From Bacteroidota bacterium (GTDB lineage Bacteria; Bacteroidota; Bacteroidia; Chitinophagales; Chitinophagaceae): DNA of 34,558 nucleotides. The position numbers and the translations under genes are program-made. Below, in pieces: positions 1-9,500 of this stretch. Under the pieces are notes generated by a model, which did not search any database, was not told where the DNA came from, and was given only the letters and a program-made list of their open reading frames with translations. How positions within the stretch are numbered: position 1 is the stretch's first letter; each line of letters begins with the position of its first letter. The stretch covers positions 1 through 34,558 of the forward strand of contig JABDCE010000027.1 of NCBI GenBank assembly GCA_013288285.1, in the 5' to 3' direction.

Positions 1-1
1 G

Positions 2-466
2 AAGGAGCATATCGCATTTTGTTTTACCTGCATCTCCAGGTCATTGCCGCTAGAGCAGCAGCTGAGTATTTTTTTAAAAGAGGTCTATGAATTTAAGGTA
101 AGCGAGATAGCGGTCATCATTGATAGCAGCGAGGCCATGGTGAAGTATTACCTGCATCACGGCAGGGCTAAAATGATCAATATTTTTGACGGCAGGTGTG
201 CCCTGATAAATAAGGCAGGTGTGTGCCATCAATGTTCTGAACTGAACGGAATATACAACCCTAAGCAGAATACGCAGGAGGAGTTGATGAAGATAGATCT
301 TGTGCGGGAAGCGGAAAAAGGTGATAAAGAACAACTGTTCGCCCTGAGAATGAAAATACTGCAGGAATTAGATCCCTTCCAATCAACTGCGTCTGATCTG
401 CAACTTCATCATTTAGAGCATAATAGGCAGGTGATGGAAAAATATATGGGGAACCAACCTGTTTAG
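2..466 (+). CDS. ECF-type RNA polymerase sigma factor, C-terminal part (5' end outside window)
   Basis: The reading frame is open from base 2, so the gene enters from upstream and only the last 154 residues are visible. The TTG at 44 is not a credible start, because the frame before it already encodes family-like sequence (EHIAFCFTCISRSLP). The visible part begins near sigma region 4: LPLEQQLSIFLKEVYEFKVSEIA, then a helix-turn-helix ending in MVKYYLHHGRAKM, which fits -35 recognition. A tail follows with a Cys pair in CALINKAGVCHQC and a charged helical end. Such a Cys-bearing tail is known in some Bacteroidota ECF factors. It probably directs transcription of a small regulon and is followed after 43 bases by an SRPBCC gene. 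The sigma call is solid; the regulon is unknown. Confidence 0.82.
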   Translation, partial: KEHIAFCFTCISRSLPLEQQLSIFLKEVYEFKVSEIAVIIDSSEAMVKYYLHHGRAKMINIFDGRCALINKAGVCHQCSELNGIYNPKQNTQEELMKIDLVREAEKGDKEQLFALRMKILQELDPFQSTASDLQLHHLEHNRQVMEKYMGNQPV

Positions 467-509
467 GCTATCGTTTTGTCTGCGTCAATCGTCAGAATAT
501 AAAACAGCG

Positions 510-986
510 ATGATGAAAGATGATAAGACAACTGAGCATGATGGTAAGGCCGTGACCAAACGATCGACATTCAGCAGGGAAACGTCTGTGGCAATTAATA
601 TTAAAGCAGAACCATCTGTTGTATGGTCATTATTGACGAATGCCGGCGACTATTCCAGGTGGGATACTACTGTAATATCCATTGAAGGCAAAATTGCGCT
701 TGGAGAAAAGATCAAATTAAGATCTACACTTGCTCCCGAAAAAACCTTCAAGCTGACCGTAAAGGAGGTGGAAGAAGGCAAAAAACTGGTGTGGGGTGAC
801 GCAATGGGGCAACGGACATATACCTTAAGTAAAAATGACAGCGGGACAAATTTCTCGATGAATGAAAAGATAGGCGGCCCGCTTTTCCCGCTATTTGCCC
901 GGATGATCCCACCTTTTGACAAAGCCTTCGAGCAATTTGCAGCCGATCTTAAAAAGGAGGCTGAAGCACTTAAGAATTCAAAATAA
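510..986 (+). CDS. SRPBCC (START-like) family protein
   Basis: A 158-residue cytoplasmic protein with no signal peptide. The fold signature is visible: a first strand (SVAINIKAEPSVVWSLLTN) followed by YSRWDTTV, then alternating strands, then a long C-terminal helix (FDKAFEQFAADLKKEAEAL). This matches the SRPBCC/polyketide-cyclase-like superfamily, which binds hydrophobic ligands in a deep cavity. Two adjacent ATG codons (510 and 513) could each start it. It lies 43 bases after the sigma factor and 22 before the next gene, so co-transcription is likely. Pairing of ECF sigma factors with SRPBCC proteins is a recurring arrangement. The ligand cannot be inferred. Confidence 0.8.
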   Translation: MMKDDKTTEHDGKAVTKRSTFSRETSVAINIKAEPSVVWSLLTNAGDYSRWDTTVISIEGKIALGEKIKLRSTLAPEKTFKLTVKEVEEGKKLVWGDAMGQRTYTLSKNDSGTNFSMNEKIGGPLFPLFARMIPPFDKAFEQFAADLKKEAEALKNSK

Positions 987-1008
987 CTGACCATTTAAAA
1001 AAAACGAA

Positions 1009-1320
1009 ATGAAAATAGTAAGAGTAACATATACTACGAGACAAGAGTACGCTGCCACAAACCAGGAAAACATTAAACAGGTAATGACTGACCTACAGCA
1101 TTTAGCGCATCCGGGCATCTCGTACAACGCATGCCTGAACCCAGATGGTAAAACATTTGTGCACACGGCCTTTTTTAAGACGGAAGAAGACCAGAAAGTA
1201 CTTGCGGGCGTGGCTTCGTTTCAGCAGTTCCAGGAGCAACTGAAAGCAAGCGGACCGGAGGTGCCACCTAAACAGGAACTATTAACTTTGGTGGGCTGGT
1301 CGAACAATATTTTTAACTGA
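1009..1320 (+). CDS. Small protein resembling antibiotic-biosynthesis-monooxygenase (dimeric alpha/beta barrel) fold
   Basis: A 103-residue soluble protein. It opens with a strand (MKIVRVTYTT), then a helix (NIKQVMTDLQHL), a strand region around GISYNACLNPDGKTFVHTAFF, a helical stretch with FQQFQEQLKASG, and an ending LTLVGWSNNIF. This beta-alpha-beta-beta-alpha-beta order resembles small ABM/ferredoxin-like barrels, but no catalytic residues are recognised. It sits 22 bases after the SRPBCC gene and 14 before the next one, consistent with one operon led by the sigma factor. The fold call is an inference from pattern, and the substrate is unknown. Confidence 0.6.
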   Translation: MKIVRVTYTTRQEYAATNQENIKQVMTDLQHLAHPGISYNACLNPDGKTFVHTAFFKTEEDQKVLAGVASFQQFQEQLKASGPEVPPKQELLTLVGWSNNIFN

Positions 1321-1334
1321 TAACCACATAAAAA

Positions 1335-1742
1335 ATGAAGAACAAAATCGGGACAAAAGAAACACCGCTGGCATTAAAAACACCGCCGCTTACATCAGAA
1401 TATACCATGCATGTGGATGAAAAAGATGGCAAAGAAATATTGGTATGTACCGTAGGGAAAACAGTATTGCACTATGATATACGCTGCCTTAATGACCTGC
1501 ACACGATGCTGAAGAAGCATGGCGACTGGATGGAACTGGGGAGTGCTGATGAACAGAAACCTGCAAAAGAAGGAACTGTAGAGGCATGGGGCCGCTCAGA
1601 AAAAAATCCTGTTGGCGGGTGGTACGGGCTTAAGAAAGGACTGCGTGGCCGTTTTGGTATGTACATTCCTCCGCTAATGGAACATCTTGGTCTTGCAGAA
1701 GTGACCCATGATGCCAAAGGGAATAAGATGAGGGCAAAATAA
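1335..1742 (+). CDS. Conserved-looking small protein of unknown function
   Basis: A 135-residue soluble protein with no signal peptide or membrane segment. I do not recognise a named domain. Visible features are an N-terminal Thr/Pro-rich segment, a strand pair (KEILVCTVGKTVLHYDIRCL), a helix ending KKHGDW, and a Gly/Trp/Arg-rich core (GGWYGLKKGLRGRFGMYIPP) that looks conserved in character. The C-terminal tail is basic. It is the last gene of the co-directional sigma/SRPBCC/ABM-like set and is followed 20 bases later by a strong hairpin terminator. Composition and spacing support it being real. Confidence 0.6.
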   Translation: MKNKIGTKETPLALKTPPLTSEYTMHVDEKDGKEILVCTVGKTVLHYDIRCLNDLHTMLKKHGDWMELGSADEQKPAKEGTVEAWGRSEKNPVGGWYGLKKGLRGRFGMYIPPLMEHLGLAEVTHDAKGNKMRAK

Positions 1743-1762
1743 AATGTAGTTGTAAAGACAAT

Positions 1763-1792
1763 AAAGCCGCTCCACGCACATGGAGCGGCTTT
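1763..1792. terminator. Bidirectional hairpin terminator between convergent genes
   Basis: A perfect inverted repeat pairs AAAGCCGCTCCA with TGGAGCGGCTTT around a 6-base loop (CGCACA). T-rich sequence follows on the plus side and A-rich sequence on the other, so it can act in both directions. It separates the plus-strand operon ending at 1742 from the minus-strand NHL gene ending at 1812. Confidence 0.85.
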
Positions 1793-1811
1793 GTCTTTAT
1801 TGTACTGACCT

Positions 1812-3185
1812 CTATTTATTGACTGAAAATCTTAAGACCTCATTTTCAGATTCACCGGCTAGGTGAAGCAGGTAAATGCCGGAGGGTATTCCGTTTAGTT
1901 GTACCTGGGTGCTGATGATTCCGTGTTGTACTGCAATTGTGTTTTTGTACACTACCTGGCCAAGCAGATTAGTGACCTCGAGCGCAACGTTTTGATCGCC
2001 GGTGGAGTTGAGGGAGCCGGTAATATTTAGTGAGCCCGTGGTAGGATTTGGAAAGAGGTCTATGTGCTGCATGGCAGCAGTGACTGGTGTTACAGCAAGT
2101 GTGAGATTGGGAGATAGTTTCCGAACTACTGAATTACTGTCATCTGCTATGTACAGGTTTCCTGCGGCATCGAATGCAAGTCCGGCAGGTGCAGATAATT
2201 TTGCTGCAGTTGCAGCGCCGCCATCTCCGCTATAGCCGGGTACGCCAGTACCGGCAACTGTGGATATGATGCCCGAAGTATTGATCATCCGAATGCGTTC
2301 ATTGTGCTGGTCGGCTATAAACAGATTTCCGTGCGTGTCGAATTTCATATCTACCGGGTAGCTCAGCATCGCTGCTGTTGCCGGTCCGCCATCGCCCAGC
2401 ACTGATCCGCCGCCGGCGATGGTGGATATAATACCTGAGGTGTTTACTTTACGGATACGATCGTTGCCGGAGATATAGATATTGCCTGCTGCATCTACTG
2501 CTACACCACCCACATCGTAACCTGTGCCAAGGCTTGCAGCAGTAGCGGGAATGCCATCGCCGCCGGTGCCGCCGCCAGCGATAGTAGTAATAATACCTGT
2601 AGTGGTATTTACCTTACGAACACGTGCCGCATCTACAATGAGCAGGTTTCCGGCTGGATCCATAGCCATACCCATGGGCGCGTTCAGGACGGCGGCAGTA
2701 GCAGGGCCGCCATCGCCGCTGGGTATACCGCCATAAACAGTGCCGGCAACGGTTGATAATATGCCAGCAGTATTGATTTTGCGAATGCGGCCTTCGCCCT
2801 GGTCGGAAATATAGAAGTTGCCCGAACCGTCGTTGAGTATGTAGGTAGGCCAGTTGATATTGCCTGCGGTAGCAGGCCCACCATCGCCGAATCCGAAGAC
2901 ACCATTCCCGATGATGGTGGACAGGATACCGGAGGTATTTACTTCGCGTATGTTGTGGCATTCTTTGTCTACAATGAGCATATTGCCGCTGGCGTCAAAC
3001 GCCAGGGACGGAATCTCATTGGCGAAAGAAGTGGTAGCCGGGCTGCCGTCACCGACATCACACATAGGCGTGTAAAAAACACCATTACCCGCAACTGTGG
3101 ATATTATTTGCGTTTGAGCAGCGGCATGGCCGAAGCCCGATATGGTGATAGCTGCAGACAAGCTTAAGGAAAGTAGATTTTTCAT
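1812..3185 (-). CDS. Secreted NHL-repeat protein with T9SS type A sorting domain
   Basis: A 457-residue protein. It starts with a signal peptide (MKNLLSLSLSAAITISGFGH, cleavage near AAAQ) and then has about six NHL-type beta-propeller repeats. Each carries a variant of GDGGPATAA, a segment such as GNLLIVD or GNLYIAD, then a RIRKINTSG-like turn and ISTVAG. The last about 80 residues contain LFPNPTTGSLNIT, LLGQVVYKN and GIYLLHL. That is the type A C-terminal sorting signal that sends proteins through T9SS to the cell surface. The propeller probably mediates binding; the ligand is unknown. It has the same architecture as the protein at 32968-34314 but lies on the opposite strand. Confidence 0.88.
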   Translation of the reverse strand: MKNLLSLSLSAAITISGFGHAAAQTQIISTVAGNGVFYTPMCDVGDGSPATTSFANEIPSLAFDASGNMLIVDKECHNIREVNTSGILSTIIGNGVFGFGDGGPATAGNINWPTYILNDGSGNFYISDQGEGRIRKINTAGILSTVAGTVYGGIPSGDGGPATAAVLNAPMGMAMDPAGNLLIVDAARVRKVNTTTGIITTIAGGGTGGDGIPATAASLGTGYDVGGVAVDAAGNIYISGNDRIRKVNTSGIISTIAGGGSVLGDGGPATAAMLSYPVDMKFDTHGNLFIADQHNERIRMINTSGIISTVAGTGVPGYSGDGGAATAAKLSAPAGLAFDAAGNLYIADDSNSVVRKLSPNLTLAVTPVTAAMQHIDLFPNPTTGSLNITGSLNSTGDQNVALEVTNLLGQVVYKNTIAVQHGIISTQVQLNGIPSGIYLLHLAGESENEVLRFSVNK

Positions 3186-3386
3186 ACATTGATTTTCCGG
3201 GGTTAAGAAATTAGGTTTGGCTAAAGAAGACAGTGGTAGAGAGGAAATGGTTGGGTGGGGTGGTATATCGATGCTTTTTTACCATTAAATATTGGCTGGA
3301 TATTGACTATCCGAAACATAAAAAGTATCTTGTAGACTTGAACGGCAGTACTTTGTCGTACAAGTCTATCACGCAATACCTGGGAT

Positions 3387-4013
3387 ATGAAACAGATAAT
3401 ATTGATCCTATTTATCGCAACGCTCACTTTTCATGCGTTGGGCCAGTCGACAGGTGTTAAACAAATTGGGCCAGAAAAAAAAGAGCAAAAATTAAAACGG
3501 GCGCATTATCCTGCTTTTTACATCACAACAAGCACGGGCATTAATAACAATACCGGAGTGCTCGGCTTTAGTTTTGACGTTCCGGTAAGCAAAAACATTT
3601 CCATAGATGCAGGAGTGGGCGCAGGCTCCTGGAATAATAAAATTTACGCCGGAGTCAAATACTATTTAGATCCGTTTCACAGAGGTTTTGCTTTCGGAAC
3701 AGGCCTGACCTATTCCTCCGGGTTGTCAGATGATCGTGCATATATGACCACAATCTATGGAAATAACGAGTGGATCGAATATAACAAAAATCCCCAGACC
3801 AATATTCTGTTCGCCGCTTATAAGTATTGGAATATGGGCAAAAAGTACAACAGATGGTATGTAGAACTGGGATGGTCTGTTCGGGTAACAGGTGGAAGCA
3901 TAGTGACACAGTTAACGGGAGATCCACTGGACAGAGTCACTTTGAATACCCTGGAATTATTTGCTCCGGGAGGCCTTATAGCTGGTGTTGGAATGTCATT
4001 TGGCGTGCATTGA
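3387..4013 (+). CDS. Predicted exported small beta-barrel-like protein
   Basis: A 208-residue protein with a clear signal peptide (MKQIILILFIATLTFHALGQ). After a Lys-rich linker, the mature part is a run of alternating-polarity strands rich in Gly and aromatic residues: FYITTSTGINNNTGVLGFSF, ISIDAGVGAGSW, IYAGVKYYL, GFAFGTGLTYSS, RWYVELGWSVRV. The last strand is GLIAGVGMSFGVH. This is typical of small outer-membrane barrels, but the C-terminal residue is His rather than Phe. No family is recognised. It stands alone between divergent and co-directional neighbours and somewhat resembles the 191-residue protein at 25808. Function unknown. Confidence 0.65.
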   Translation: MKQIILILFIATLTFHALGQSTGVKQIGPEKKEQKLKRAHYPAFYITTSTGINNNTGVLGFSFDVPVSKNISIDAGVGAGSWNNKIYAGVKYYLDPFHRGFAFGTGLTYSSGLSDDRAYMTTIYGNNEWIEYNKNPQTNILFAAYKYWNMGKKYNRWYVELGWSVRVTGGSIVTQLTGDPLDRVTLNTLELFAPGGLIAGVGMSFGVH

Positions 4014-4098
4014 GTGGTGCGCTGACAAACCCTTCAGAACCTGGACTCTCTGTGTACAAATTCAGATTAAATAAATAAAATTTCACAAAATTATAAGG

Positions 4099-4129
4099 TT
4101 TGGGAGGGAACGGGTTATTCCTATCTTTG
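4099..4129 (+). promoter_or_regulatory. Bacteroidota-type promoter for the TonB-dependent receptor gene
   Basis: TTTG at 4099-4102 and TATCTTTG at 4122-4129 are separated by exactly 19 bases, an exact fit to the known -33/-7 pattern of Bacteroidota housekeeping promoters. The start codon is 70 bases downstream. The leader ends in a run of nine T residues just before the ATG, with no Shine-Dalgarno sequence. Confidence 0.75.
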
Positions 4130-4198
4130 TCTACTTTTAAAAATTAATATTATACCCGTTAGTTTATTTTTATACATTTTCCAGTTAAATTTTTTTTT

Positions 4199-6550
4199 AT
4201 GCGCAAAAGCATAGGCCTGCTGGCTGCTTTTATTTTTATTTTCTGCTACGCAGCGGTAGCTCAAAATCCGAACAATGGCACGATAAAGGGATTTGTGTAT
4301 GATAAAAAAACAGGAGAACCTGTGATCTATACCAATGTGCAGGTGCTGAACGCCAAGACGGGTGTGCAGACGGATGTGAACGGCTATTTCTCCATAACGC
4401 TGCCATCTGGTACATATACACTGCTGGCCACGGGCATAGGGTTTGACTCGAGCGAAATGACGGTGAACCTGCTGCCAGGGGCGATAGTGACCAAGAAAGT
4501 ATTGCTGACCTCGCGGGAACACCAGCTCAAGGATGTAGAGGTGAGCGCCAGGAAGACAGACAAGATAACGCGTATCAATACAGGGGTGACGACAGTAACG
4601 CCGCGAGAACTGAAACTGCTGCCCAGCGCAGGCGGAGAGCCTGATATAGCACAGTATCTGCAGGTAATACCGGGTGTGGTATTTACCGGCGACCAGGGCG
4701 GCCAGTTGTATATACGTGGTGGGTCTCCGGCACAGACGGGCATCTACTTAGACGGTATCACTATCTACAGCCCGTTTCACTCTATAGGCCTGTTCTCGGT
4801 ATTTGAAACAGAAGCGATCAGGAATGTAGACGTATACACGGCGGGTTTCAGCGCGCAGTATGGCAACCGTACTTCTGCGGTAGTAGATGTGCATACCAAG
4901 GACGGTAACCGCAATGATATCTCGGGCATATTATCTGTATCGCCAATAATGACCCGTGTGCTGCTGGAAGGGCCGATCGTCAAACCTAAAAAAGACAATG
5001 GCTCTAATATCACCTTCTTAGTGACGGCAAAGAGCAGTTACCTGGATCAGTCATCGAAAGCGCTGTACAGCAGCTTTGGCGAACCATTCAGCAGCGGGCT
5101 ACCTTACAAATTCACGGATATGTATGGCAAGGTGACCTTCAGCGGTGATAATGGCAGCAAGCTGAATATATTCGGGTTTAATTTTGACGACCAGGCGAAA
5201 CTGCTGAGCGATTCGGACTACTCACCTATAGCCGATTACCACTGGCAGGCGCGTGGGGTAGGCGCCAACGTGATCTTGTCGCCGGGCACTACGTCATCGC
5301 TGATAGAAGGAAAATTTGCTTATTCGAATTATAACATAGGCCTGAACCAGGTAGGCACGGCTACGGATACTGTGCCCCGCAGCAGCAGCATCAATAGTTT
5401 TGAAGCAGCGCTGAATTTTACTTACTTCCTGGCTAACTACAGCCAGTTCAAATATGGTATAGAAGTGAGTGGTACTTCTACGTCGCTTAACTATTACCTG
5501 ACGCCGGGCATATCTACTACCGAGCAGCGGCAGAGCACACTGGCAGGGCTTTACTTCCTGTACCGGCAGAATTTCAGCAGCAAGTTCATTTTTGAGCCCA
5601 GCCTGCGGTTCCAGTATTACTCAGAGCTGAACAAAATATCGCCGGAGCCACGTATCGGGATGAAATACAATGTTAGCGACAATGTGCGGCTGAAACTGGC
5701 GGGCGGTATCTACTCGCAGAATATCATCAGCACAAAATCTGACCAGGACATAGTGAACCTGTTTACGGGTTTCCTGCTGAGCCCGGACCAATCGATAAAG
5801 GACCCTTACGGGAACGTAGTGAAATCGAACCTGCAGACGGCGTACCATACTGTAGGCGGTATAGAAGTGGACATAAAGAGGGTGGAAGTGAACCTGGAGC
5901 CATGGGTGAAATACTTTGGACAGGTGGATGAACTGAACAGGAACAAGCTGGTGGAAAGCGACCCTGACTTTGTGGCAGCAACCGGCCTTGCAAACGGAGT
6001 GGACCTGTCGGCAAAGTACAGCTATGGCAGGGTATACCTGTGGGGCTCTGCAGGCTACCAGAATGTGAACTACACCAGCACTGACTCGAAAGGGAACGTA
6101 CAAACATACCCAACGCCGTTTGATACAAGGTTCAATATAAACCTGGTATCGGCATATACTGCGGGTAAAAAGAAAGACTGGGACCTGTCTGCAAGGTTCA
6201 ACATGCACGCACCGTTCCCATTCACACAAACACAGGGATTCTATGAGAATGTGAACCTGGCATCGGGTGGTATTGCAGGCACACCTGGTAATGGCTACAC
6301 ACAACAGAACGGTAACCTGGGCGTGATCTATGCCGACCAGATAAACGGAGGCCGACTGTCTTACTATCACCGTCTCGATGTGTCTGCAAAGAAGAAATTT
6401 GTATTGACAAAGAAGACAAGCCTTGAAAGCACATTTGCTATAACGAATGTGTATGACCGGCAGAATATCTTCTATGTAGACCGCATCACGAATGTGAAGG
6501 TGTACCAGCTACCTTTCTTCCCAAGTATCAACCTGACATTGTATTTTTAA
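4199..6550 (+). CDS. TonB-dependent receptor with carboxypeptidase-regulatory-like N-domain
   Basis: A 783-residue outer-membrane protein. The signal peptide (MRKSIGLLAAFIFIFCYAAVAQ) is followed by a carboxypeptidase D regulatory-like domain around residues 28-110 (GTIKGFVYDKKTGEPV, TDVNGYFSITLPSGTY). The plug domain at roughly residues 120-240 contains LRELKLLPSAGGEPDIAQ-like sequence, IRGGSPAQTGIYLDG and FSAQYGNRTSAVVDV. The rest is a 22-strand-type barrel ending NLTLYF. The family moves bulky substrates across the outer membrane using TonB energy. No SusD partner is adjacent, so the substrate is open. It is the first gene of a co-directional run that continues into the TPR gene 16 bases later. 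Confidence 0.9.
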   Translation: MRKSIGLLAAFIFIFCYAAVAQNPNNGTIKGFVYDKKTGEPVIYTNVQVLNAKTGVQTDVNGYFSITLPSGTYTLLATGIGFDSSEMTVNLLPGAIVTKKVLLTSREHQLKDVEVSARKTDKITRINTGVTTVTPRELKLLPSAGGEPDIAQYLQVIPGVVFTGDQGGQLYIRGGSPAQTGIYLDGITIYSPFHSIGLFSVFETEAIRNVDVYTAGFSAQYGNRTSAVVDVHTKDGNRNDISGILSVSPIMTRVLLEGPIVKPKKDNGSNITFLVTAKSSYLDQSSKALYSSFGEPFSSGLPYKFTDMYGKVTFSGDNGSKLNIFGFNFDDQAKLLSDSDYSPIADYHWQARGVGANVILSPGTTSSLIEGKFAYSNYNIGLNQVGTATDTVPRSSSINSFEAALNFTYFLANYSQFKYGIEVSGTSTSLNYYLTPGISTTEQRQSTLAGLYFLYRQNFSSKFIFEPSLRFQYYSELNKISPEPRIGMKYNVSDNVRLKLAGGIYSQNIISTKSDQDIVNLFTGFLLSPDQSIKDPYGNVVKSNLQTAYHTVGGIEVDIKRVEVNLEPWVKYFGQVDELNRNKLVESDPDFVAATGLANGVDLSAKYSYGRVYLWGSAGYQNVNYTSTDSKGNVQTYPTPFDTRFNINLVSAYTAGKKKDWDLSARFNMHAPFPFTQTQGFYENVNLASGGIAGTPGNGYTQQNGNLGVIYADQINGGRLSYYHRLDVSAKKKFVLTKKTSLESTFAITNVYDRQNIFYVDRITNVKVYQLPFFPSINLTLYF

Positions 6551-6566
6551 TGGACCGCATTTGAAG

Positions 6567-9500
6567 ATGTTTGAACAACAAAGATGGCCAGGACTGAGGG
6601 TAATATGGATAGTGGCAGCAATGCTGTTTGCGGGAAAGGTGTCCGCTCAGGTATTAATACATGACCTGCCGCAAAACAGGCGGCTGGAACTTGTAGAGGA
6701 GCAATACGGACAAGGGCATTATAAACTGGCGGCGCAATCTGCGCGTGAATTTCTTGACGTATACAGCGATAAAATTTTTCCGGGCAGCGCACAGGATATA
6801 GATAAGGCGAAGTACTACTACGCTGTGGCGGCCTTGAAAGCCAATCAGCCCGACGGTAATACGGTAGCACTGGCTACTATGGCGTCAACAGCCAACCCGG
6901 CTTACCAGCAGCGCATAGCGTTTACACTGGCGCAGTACTATTTCAGGCATGGAGACCTTGCCAAAGCCATACCGCTGTATGAGTCGGCGGACATCAGTAA
7001 CCTGGACAATACGGAGATAGCAGATTCGAAATTCGAGCTGGCATACTGCTATTTTAACAACCACCAGTTTGACAAAGCGCTGCCGCTTTTATTGTCGATA
7101 AAAGAGATAAAAGATGGTAAGTATTACATGGCCGGCAATTACTACTATGGCCTGCTGGTATACAATGAAAATAAGTATAAAGAGGCGCTGAAAAGTTTTG
7201 ACCGGATAAAGGACGATCGGGAATACCGGACCATAGTGCCTTACTATATAGCAGAGATATACTACTTCATGGGCGCCAGGGACAAGGCGCTGCAACTGGC
7301 CGATACACTGCTGCAACGGAAGGAGAAATCGTTTTACGACAATGAGCTGCACCTGCTTGCCGCCCAGTGCCTGTTTGAAGAGCAGCGGTACAGTGAGGCA
7401 CGCCCTTTCTTTGCATTTTATTATGAGCATGCAAAGAAGATAAGGAAGGAAGACCTGTATGAAATGGCGTATTGTGATTACAGCGCCAATGACTGGGACC
7501 AGGCGATAGAAAAATTCAAGATGCTGAACAGCGCCAATGATTCGCTGGGACAGACGGCCATGTACCTGCTGGGCGACTGCTACCTGAAGACAGGCGATAT
7601 GCAGAGCGCGAGGAATGCCTTTGGCATCTGCGCAGATATGGCGTTCAACCCGCCACAGCAAGAGGCCTCTATGATCGTGTATTCAAAGATCAGCTATGAA
7701 ATGGGCTATACTGACGAGGCCCTGCGACAGTTGTATAACCTGCTGAAAACGTTTCCTGGTACCCAATATAAAGACGAGGCGAATACATTGATCTCCGGCT
7801 TGCTGGTGAAGACGAATAAATATGAAGAAGCCCTGAAGCACCTGGAGATAGTGGGGGAGAAGGATGAGTACTACAAGCGCATATACCAACTGGCTACGTA
7901 CGGCTATGCAGTACAGCAGTTCAGAGATGGGGATATGGAGGGCGCCTACAAGCATTTCACAGCGTCAACTAAATACCCGGTAAATGCGGATTATGATGAT
8001 GCGGCCTACTTCTGGAAAGGAGAGTTGTCGTACCACCTGCACCACTATGCTGATGCGATCACTTATTCAGAGGACTTCATCAACAGGAAAGGAAATAAAA
8101 AGGCGATAGAGCGGATCAGTCCGCTGGCTACTGTGCAGCATGCTTATGTGAACATGGGTTATGCTGCTATGGCCACGGAGAGCTACACAGCTGCGCAAGG
8201 TTACTTCGCTAAGGCGCAGGAGACTAAGGGCTCTGATGCTTATTCAGGCCAGGTTGCCACCCTGCGTGAAGCGGATGCTGTGTTCATGCAGAAGAAATAT
8301 ACAGAGGCGATAACACTGTACGACAAAGTAATAGCCACCGATACCCTGGATGCAGACTACGCCATGTACCAAAAAGGCATACTGCTGGGCCTGACCGGCA
8401 AGACCAATGAAAAGGTAACAACACTGCAGTCGCTGGTAAACAGCCACCGCGCATCGGGCTACGCCAACCATGCCCGGTATGAGATAGCAGTGACCTATAT
8501 GGATGCCGATAAATACCCGCAGGCGCTGGCTTATCTGAAACAACTGACCGATTCGGTAAGCGATAAGAGTTTCGCACCCAAGGCATGGATGAAGGTGGGA
8601 TTCATCTACCAGCAGACGAATGACAACAATAAGGCTATTGCTGCTTATAAGCATGTGGTGGTTGATTACCCGGCATCTGAAGACCGGCTGCCAGCAATGG
8701 ACGCGCTGAAGAGCCTGTATATACAGAATAACCAGCCGGCTGCATACGCCCGGATGCTGAAGGAAAACAACCTGCCGTCTGCAGAGAATGGCAGCCTGGA
8801 CTCTACGTATTATGCGGCAGCAGAAGCACAATTTGCCAATAACAAATGGGATGATGCACGTACCGGTTTCGACAGCTACTTAGAGCAGTACCCTAACGGA
8901 GTATTTGCTATAAAGGCGCATTATTACAGGGCCGAAAGCTATTACCAGCTTAAAAAGTACAAAGAAGCGCAGGATGATTATGGCGTGGTACTTGCCGGGC
9001 CGTGGAACGAATTCTTCGAGAACAGTGCGCGTCGCGCAGCGACTATCGCATATACTGCGAAGGATTATCCAGCGGCATATAGCTATTATAAAGAGCTGGG
9101 AGAGAACACCACAGATGCACAGAACAAGCAACTGGCATACGATGGCATAGTAAGGAGTGGATTTAATGCGGAGAAGTATGCGGATGTGAGCCAGTATGCT
9201 GATTCGCTACTGGCTATACCGGGTATATCGGCAGAGGCTAAGGATGCCACCATGTACTACAAAGCAAGGTCGCTCCAGCAACTGGGCAGTGACGATGCAG
9301 CTATAGCTGTATATAAAGACCTGAGCAAGAACAAGAACGGCGATGTAGCCGCAGAATCAAGGTACCATATCGCGGAGTTATTGTTGAAGCAGGGCAGCCT
9401 TAAAGATGCGGAGGATGCGGCCAACCAGACCATAAAGTTATCGGGCGGGTATGATTTCTGGATCGTGAAGTCGTATATTCTGTTGTCTGACATACTACTG

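Noticed and set aside
2000-3100. Short repeated DNA segments that look like a direct-repeat or CRISPR array
   Set aside because: They are the coding repeats of the NHL propeller; spacing follows protein repeats of about 50-60 residues and the spacers are coding.
3233-3460. 75-codon plus-strand frame before the 208-residue exported protein
   Set aside because: It starts with GTG, overlaps the signal-peptide-bearing gene at 3387 in another frame, and has no recognisable character.
5621-6370. 249-codon minus-strand frame inside the TonB-dependent receptor gene
   Set aside because: It is a shadow of a well-supported gene; its translation is rich in Val, His, Arg and Cys with no domain.
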